From JASHPR01 sp963808705 (GTDB lineage Bacteria; Actinomycetota; Actinomycetes; Streptosporangiales; Streptosporangiaceae): DNA of 64,000 nucleotides. The translations under genes and the position numbers were made by a program. This document shows positions 60,056 through 64,000 of the stretch, piece after piece. The stretch lies in the NCBI GenBank assembly GCA_963808705.1, contig CAWEHB010000016.1, positions 930,001-994,000 on the forward strand, written 5' to 3'. Under the pieces are notes generated by a model, which searched no databases, was not told the origin of the DNA, and worked only from the letters and a program-made list of their open reading frames with translations. Each line of letters opens with the position of its first letter. Position 1 is the stretch's first letter.

Positions 60056-62206
60056 TCAGCGGGCCCGGTTGCCCGCGCGGCGGGACCGGCCGCCCGGTAG
60101 CCGTTCGGTATCTCCCGCCGCGGCCCGGCGCGCGTCGTGGCGCTCGTAGGCATCCACGATGTCGGCCACCAGCTTGTGCCGGACCACGTCATGGCTGGTC
60201 AGCCTGGAGAAGTAGACGTCGTCGACGCCGTCGAGTATCTCCTGGACCAGGCGCAGGCCGCTGGTCTGCCCGGCGGGCAGGTCGACCTGGGTCACGTCGC
60301 CGGTCACCACGATCTTGGAGCCGAAGCCGAGCCTGGTCAGGAACATCTTCATCTGCTCCGGCGAGGTGTTCTGCGCCTCGTCGAGGATGATGAACGAGTC
60401 GTTCAGGGTGTTGTGAGTCAGCAGGAAGTCCTCGGTCGTGTACAGGGAGTCCGCTGCTGCCACCGAGAGGCACACGGCCTCCGCGGTACCGGCCGGCTCG
60501 ATGCTTTCGATGAAGCGCATCGGGCACCCGCCGCCACCCTCGGCGCGGTATTTCTCCCGCTTCCGGGTGAGCCGGAACGGCTCGATACCAGCTGGAAGCC
60601 GGATGTCGATGATGTACGCGTCGTGGCGATTATAGACGGGACGCCCTTTCGCGAAACCCGGGGCTCGACCGAGCGCGAGGCGGACGCGGGTATACGCGAC
60701 CCCGGCAAGCGACCGGACCAGGAAGATCACGTCGTCGCGCAGCCGGGGCGAGACGGTCGTGTACTGGACACGGCACGTCCGGTCGCGCTGCGTGACCGGG
60801 CCGCCGTCGGTATCGAGCAGGCCCTGCAGGACGCCGAGACGGACGTCCGCCGAATTGAACAGGTAATCCTCTGGGACGAACTTGGTCTCGGACCGGGTGC
60901 CAAACAGCCCGAGCCGGCGGGCGACGCCGGTCACCGGGTTCTCGATCGTGATGACCTGGCCCGGCGTGGCCACCCGGTTCAGGACGTAGTCGGGGCCGCT
61001 CGTGTGGCGGATCTCCGTGCCTGGCAACAGCCCTTCCAATGCCACGACGAGCTCGGCATCCTGGGTCGCGAAGCTCGGCGTATTCGTCCCGATCAGGCAG
61101 CCGTCGCCTAGCAGCAGCCCGAGCGCGTACGGGTCCATCGGCACGGGCCGGTACGGGAAGCACACGGGCGCGCTGTGCAGCGGAAGCTCGTACCGGTGGT
61201 AGTGGCTGGCGCGCAGGTTCCCCATCATCTCCCGGGTCTCCAGGACCCGGAGCGGCTTGCCGCGGCGGCGGTCGTCGCGGGTCGCCACCGCCCACAGGTG
61301 GTCGCCCGAGCACAGCGTGGAGGCGCCGTCCTGGGTGGTGACGCGGTAGATGTCCTTCTCCCCCTGTGGGTACACGCCGATCACCGGGATTGGCTCGCCG
61401 TTCGACCCGATGACCAGGTCGCCCACGGCCAGCGACCCGATGGGCCGGAAGCCGTCCGGGGTCAGCACGGGCGTGTCAATTGGGTGCGCTCTACCCCGCA
61501 TATACGCCAAAGGGGCGATTTCGATCGTGCCCGCGGCGGTGAGCTTGGGGATCGAATCCGGGTCGATCATGTCGTGCAGGGCGTCGTACAGCGGCCGCAG
61601 GTACGGGTCGATCTTCTCGTAGAGGGTTCCGGGCAGGAAGCCGAGCCGCTCCCCCGCCTCGACCGCCGGCCGGGTGAGGATGATCCGGTTGAACTCCTTG
61701 GCCTGCAGCGCCTTCACCGCCTTGGCCATGGCCAGGTAGGTCTTGCCGGTTCCGGCCGGGCCGATCGAGAACACGATCGTGTGCTTGTCGATCGCGTCCA
61801 CGTAGCGCTTCTGGTTCAGTGTCTTGGGCCGGATCGTGCGACCGCGCGCGGACAGGATGTCCAGGGTCAGGACGTCGGCCGGCCGGGCGCCGGACTTCCG
61901 GCGCAGCATCGCGACGCTGCGCTCCACCACGTCCGCGGCAAGCTCGGCCCCGCTCGCCAGCAACTGGGTCAGCTCGTCGAAGAGCCTGGCGACGAGCGCA
62001 GTCTCCTCCGGCGAGCCGGTCACGGTGATCTCGTTGCCGCGCACGTGGATGTCGGCGCCGAAGGCGCCCTCGATCACGTGCAGCAGCTCGTCCCGGGATC
62101 CGAGCAGGCTGACCATCGAGTGGTCGTCGGGAATCACGATCTTGACGCGGGTGCGGCCGTCCGGGGACAGCTCACCGTCGCGCGGATCCGTGGGAGTTTC
62201 TGTCAA
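60056..62206 (-). CDS. phoH: PhoH family ATPase interrupted by an intein
   Basis: PhoH/PhoL-type P-loop ATPase, 716 residues before splicing and 356 after. The N-extein (1-239) has the N-terminal RNA-binding-like region (VKIVIPDDHSMVSLLGSRDE), then Walker A FSIGPAGTGKTYLAMAKAVK and ILTRPAVEAGERLGFLPGTL. The C-extein (600-716) starts TLNDSFIILDEAQNTSPEQM with Walker B and continues MFLTRLGFGSKIVVTGDVTQ. The intein splits ...YMRGR|TLND... TTG 62206, preceded by GGGGAAGGG, gives the usual family length; GTG 62248 would add 14 residues. ybeY follows. Without splicing the ATPase site would be broken, so activity depends on the intein. Confidence 0.95.
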   Translation of the reverse strand: MTETPTDPRDGELSPDGRTRVKIVIPDDHSMVSLLGSRDELLHVIEGAFGADIHVRGNEITVTGSPEETALVARLFDELTQLLASGAELAADVVERSVAMLRRKSGARPADVLTLDILSARGRTIRPKTLNQKRYVDAIDKHTIVFSIGPAGTGKTYLAMAKAVKALQAKEFNRIILTRPAVEAGERLGFLPGTLYEKIDPYLRPLYDALHDMIDPDSIPKLTAAGTIEIAPLAYMRGRAHPIDTPVLTPDGFRPIGSLAVGDLVIGSNGEPIPVIGVYPQGEKDIYRVTTQDGASTLCSGDHLWAVATRDDRRRGKPLRVLETREMMGNLRASHYHRYELPLHSAPVCFPYRPVPMDPYALGLLLGDGCLIGTNTPSFATQDAELVVALEGLLPGTEIRHTSGPDYVLNRVATPGQVITIENPVTGVARRLGLFGTRSETKFVPEDYLFNSADVRLGVLQGLLDTDGGPVTQRDRTCRVQYTTVSPRLRDDVIFLVRSLAGVAYTRVRLALGRAPGFAKGRPVYNRHDAYIIDIRLPAGIEPFRLTRKREKYRAEGGGGCPMRFIESIEPAGTAEAVCLSVAAADSLYTTEDFLLTHNTLNDSFIILDEAQNTSPEQMKMFLTRLGFGSKIVVTGDVTQVDLPAGQTSGLRLVQEILDGVDDVYFSRLTSHDVVRHKLVADIVDAYERHDARRAAAGDTERLPGGRSRRAGNRAR
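60410..61489 (-). other. Class 3-type intein with LAGLIDADG homing endonuclease domain, inserted in phoH
   Basis: A 360-residue in-frame insertion. Block A: AHPIDTPVLTPDGFRPIGSL, with Ala, not Cys or Ser, as residue 1. Block B: STLCSGDHLWAV, with His and, two residues on, Trp. The endonuclease motifs are YALGLLLGDGCLIG and LGVLQGLLDTDGGPV, both with acidic residues. Block F: AVCLSVAAADSLYTTEDF with Cys. Block G: LLTHN followed by extein Thr. Ala1, Trp(B:12), Cys(F:4) and Thr(G:5) form the WCT pattern of class 3 inteins, in which the block F Cys is the first nucleophile. All splicing residues and both endonuclease motifs look intact. Confidence 0.95.
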
Positions 62207-62295
62207 TGGCCCTTCCCCGCCCGGGCGCGCACCCGGGCCCGCATGCACGCCATGCTATCCGCAGGTCTCATCCGGCGGGTTTCATCCCGGCGGCT

Positions 62296-62447
62296 AGCCA
62301 GATCGGGAATGTGCTGCCGTGGGATGATCAGCACGTGCACCGGGCCTGGGGTTTTATGTCGGGGAATGCGATGGTGCGCTCGCTCTCGAGCACCTGCTTC
62401 GCCGGGATCTCCCCCGCCACGACGTCGCAGCAGAGGCAGTCCGCCAC
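62296..62447 (-). pseudogene. Frameshifted, truncated HIT-family hydrolase relic upstream of phoH
   Basis: GTG 62447 encodes DCLCCDVVAGEIPAKQVLES then ERTIAFPDIKPQA. One base is then missing, and PVHVLIIPRQHIPDLA continues in the next frame. This is the N-terminal half of a HIT nucleotide hydrolase. The C-terminal half with the HxHxH active site is gone; the frame runs instead to the phoH start. HIT genes often lie near phoH in actinobacteria, so this is a decayed resident gene. The rest of the 62249-62704 gap holds only a short direct repeat. Confidence 0.75.
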
Positions 62448-62570
62448 GGGGCGATCTTAGCTTGTGGGCGCCGGCCGGGCCGACGACATATATGGTTGCA
62501 GTGCCGCGAACTCGCGGCGCACCGTCCTTCTCGTGCACGGCCCGGCAGTTGCTGCCTACGTGCCGTCGCC

Positions 62571-62605
62571 CGGTGCGCTGCCAGGACGTCCGGTGCGCTG
62601 CCAGG
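62571..62605. repeat. Direct repeat CGGTGCGCTGCCAGG, 20-bp period
   Basis: Two perfect 15-base copies at 62571-62585 and 62591-62605 separated by ACGTC. They lie in the non-coding stretch between the HIT relic and the sigma factor gene and could be a regulatory tandem site. Confidence 0.6.
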
Positions 62606-62704
62606 CGGCAGTCGCGGTAATGCGAACTCAGCACTACATGGGTGTGGGGGCGGTGGGATCCTTCAGACCACGCGGCGCGTGGCAGGCTAGCGCCAAGACT
62701 CGGC

Positions 62705-63292
62705 ATGACACCGGGTGAACCTCGCGGCGCGCATGCGCGTCCAATTCACGTGACCGAAACCCTGGTAGCGGATACCGCCCTGGGCTCGGTTCCGGCCGAC
62801 TGGGACGCCGACCGAGCAGTGACCGCGCTGTACAGCACGCATTACCGGTCCTTGGTGCGACTCGCGGCTCTGCTGGTACGAGACGTCGCAACGGCGGAGG
62901 AAGTAGTGCAGGACTCGTTCGTCGCGATGCACGGCGGCTGGCGCCGGCTGAGGGACAGCGACAAGGCACTGTCTTACCTCCGGCAGTCGGTGGTGAACCG
63001 GTCCCGCTCTGTCCTACGGCATCGCGTGGTGGTGGACCGGAACGCGCCGAAACCCTCCCCGGACATGCCGAGCGCCGAGCACGGGGCGATCGCCCTGCTG
63101 GAACGCTCGGCCGTGGTCTCCGCGCTGCGCACGCTGCCGCCACGGCAGCGCGAGGCGCTCGTGCTGCGGTACTACGGCGACATGTCCGAGGCTCAGATCG
63201 CCTCTATCATGGGGATTAGCAGGGGAGCGGTCAAAAGCCACACAGCCAGGGCCATGTCCGCCCTGCGCAGCGTGCTGGAGCGTGAAGGATGA
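62705..63292 (+). CDS. SigE-family ECF RNA polymerase sigma factor
   Basis: A 195-residue extracytoplasmic-function sigma factor of the actinobacterial SigE family. Region 2: ALYSTHYRSLVRLAALLVRD with VATAEEVVQDSFVAMHGGWR. Region 4: ALRTLPPRQREALVLRYYGD, MSEAQIASIMGISRGAVKSH and TARAMSALRSVL, a helix-turn-helix for the -35 element. It lacks regions 1 and 3. ATG 62705 is used; GTG 62751 (VTETLVAD) is an alternative, and neither has a clear ribosome-binding site. Its TGA overlaps the ATG of the following membrane protein, which may be its regulator. Confidence 0.88.
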   Translation: MTPGEPRGAHARPIHVTETLVADTALGSVPADWDADRAVTALYSTHYRSLVRLAALLVRDVATAEEVVQDSFVAMHGGWRRLRDSDKALSYLRQSVVNRSRSVLRHRVVVDRNAPKPSPDMPSAEHGAIALLERSAVVSALRTLPPRQREALVLRYYGDMSEAQIASIMGISRGAVKSHTARAMSALRSVLEREG

Positions 63293-64000
63293 CGCACCTC
63301 GAACCCGAGGACATCCTGCGCCGGGCGTTGCATCAGGCAGCCGAGTCGGTGGAGCCGACGACGGACGGCCTGTCCCGGATCCGGACCCGCCTGTCGACTC
63401 CGCGCCCGCTGGCCATCGCCTGGCTGGTGGCGGCCTGGGAAATCGTGAGCCAGTTCGTGATGCTCCGGCTGGAGCCGGCGCTGGCCGCGCTGGCCAGCCG
63501 GCTGAGCCCGGCCCTCCGGGCCGCGGAGATGCACCTGCGTCCCGTGACCGAACGGCTGCAGCCGGTGGCAGACCGGCTGCGTCCGGCGCTTGGCTGGCTG
63601 CTCGCCGCCGTCGCGTGGCTGCGCCGGGCGATCAAGCCGCAGGGCGGCTCCGAGGAGCGCCCGTCCCGTTACGGGTGGGTGCGGCCGGTCATCGCGATGG
63701 CGGTCGTGGTCCTGGTCGCGGTCGGGGGCGGCTTGGCTCTCTCCGGGCTGCCGAGCCAGATCGCACGGGAAGGGCTGAACGTCTTCTCCAGCCAGCCACA
63801 CGGCTCAGGCGGCAGCGCGCGCGCTCCCGGAACGAGCGGCCACGGGCAGAACCTCCCGACACCGAGCGCCACCAGCCGGAGCGGGGCCACGCCGAGCCCC
63901 TCTCCGAGCTGCTCGCCGAAGCCGAAGCCGAAGCCCACGCCGACGCCCACGCCCACGCCCGCGCCGACGCCGACCCAGACGCCGACAACGACGCCGACAA
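63289..64000 (+). CDS. Putative anti-sigma-type membrane protein (3' truncated by window)
   Basis: The first 237 residues of an incomplete gene that starts ATG 63289, overlapping the sigma stop (ATGA). A cytoplasmic N-terminal part (LEPEDILRRALHQAAESVEP; RLSTPRPLAIAWLVAAWEIV) contains helical repeats rich in LRP/LAP. A transmembrane helix follows (VIAMAVVVLVAVGGGLALSG, about residues 130-150), then an extracytoplasmic Ser/Gly/Thr/Pro region ending in PKPKPKPTPTPTPTPAPTPT repeats. The position suggests control of the sigma factor, but no zinc anti-sigma motif (HxxxCxxC) is present. Confidence 0.75.
   Translation, partial: MTHLEPEDILRRALHQAAESVEPTTDGLSRIRTRLSTPRPLAIAWLVAAWEIVSQFVMLRLEPALAALASRLSPALRAAEMHLRPVTERLQPVADRLRPALGWLLAAVAWLRRAIKPQGGSEERPSRYGWVRPVIAMAVVVLVAVGGGLALSGLPSQIAREGLNVFSSQPHGSGGSARAPGTSGHGQNLPTPSATSRSGATPSPSPSCSPKPKPKPTPTPTPTPAPTPTQTPTTTPT

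Noticed and set aside
60410..61489. Free-standing LAGLIDADG gene or a group I intron in phoH
   Set aside because: The insertion is in frame with complete splicing blocks A, B, F and G and has no intron-type RNA ends, so it is an intein.
63880..64000. Arg/Ser-rich minus-strand frames at the window end
   Set aside because: They are the complement of the Pro-Thr-Lys repeat of the plus-strand membrane protein.

Overview
The window is chromosomal DNA of a very GC-rich actinobacterium (Actinomycetia). I infer this from the GTG/TTG starts, the 4-base ATGA/GTGA gene overlaps, several actinobacterial gene families (DUF3710, DUF3093, DUF4235, DUF1707, SigE-family sigma factor, an F420-type LLM oxidoreductase) and gene orders shared with mycobacteria and streptomycetes. 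I cannot place it to genus; a Streptosporangiales-like lineage is a guess. Most of the window is core genome. The accessory signal lies in one intein, several decayed genes and unusual inverted or tandem repeats.

Region 1 (1-12071): the end of a LigD-type primase-polymerase gene, YceI and LLM proteins, then a block that matches the mycobacterial order RNA methyltransferase - TrkA pair - DUF3710 - dut - DUF3093, followed by glgC-glgA for ADP-glucose and alpha-glucan synthesis. The methyltransferase reading frame is broken near its 3' end. Region 2 (12072-31501): a 17-bp minisatellite, two DUF1707 proteins that share an AGATATATC promoter element, two divergent citrate synthases, a four-gene ABC-2 exporter facing a five-gene MoxR/DUF58 operon, a gamma-glutamyltransferase, a DUF4232 lipoprotein, a DUF885 peptidase and a PCu(A)C-like lipoprotein. 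Region 3 (31563-45615): a second beta-clamp-like protein, a DUF6295/dienelactone hydrolase pair, a degraded tract containing a frameshifted HNH nuclease next to tRNA-Asn, and a macromolecular-synthesis block (ppdK-dgt, dnaG, the principal sigma factor).

Region 4 (45880-51990): an aliphatic sulfonate/taurine operon on the minus strand. It has a 33-residue cysteine-containing leader peptide, a strong stem-loop, two tandem TauD-like dioxygenases, and then a binding protein, ATPase and permease. The binding protein/ATPase junction carries two long hairpins, and the ATPase gene contains a perfect 40-bp palindrome. The arrangement suggests a sulfur-starvation operon controlled by cysteine-dependent attenuation, with hairpins that set subunit ratios.

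Region 5 (52035-64000): the conserved block phoH-ybeY-CNNM/CBS-cytidine deaminase-like-era-recO-uppS-glyS, with a stand-alone and unusual UMP kinase between uppS and glyS. phoH is interrupted by a 360-residue intein. Its first residue is Ala, and it has the Trp/Cys/Thr pattern of class 3 inteins and both LAGLIDADG endonuclease motifs. Upstream of phoH lies a frameshifted, truncated HIT-family relic, then a SigE-family sigma factor and an incomplete membrane protein that runs off the window.

The strongest candidates for something new are the class 3 PhoH intein and the leader-peptide and hairpin architecture of the sulfonate operon. No CRISPR array, complete prophage, insertion sequence or recognisable defence island is present.
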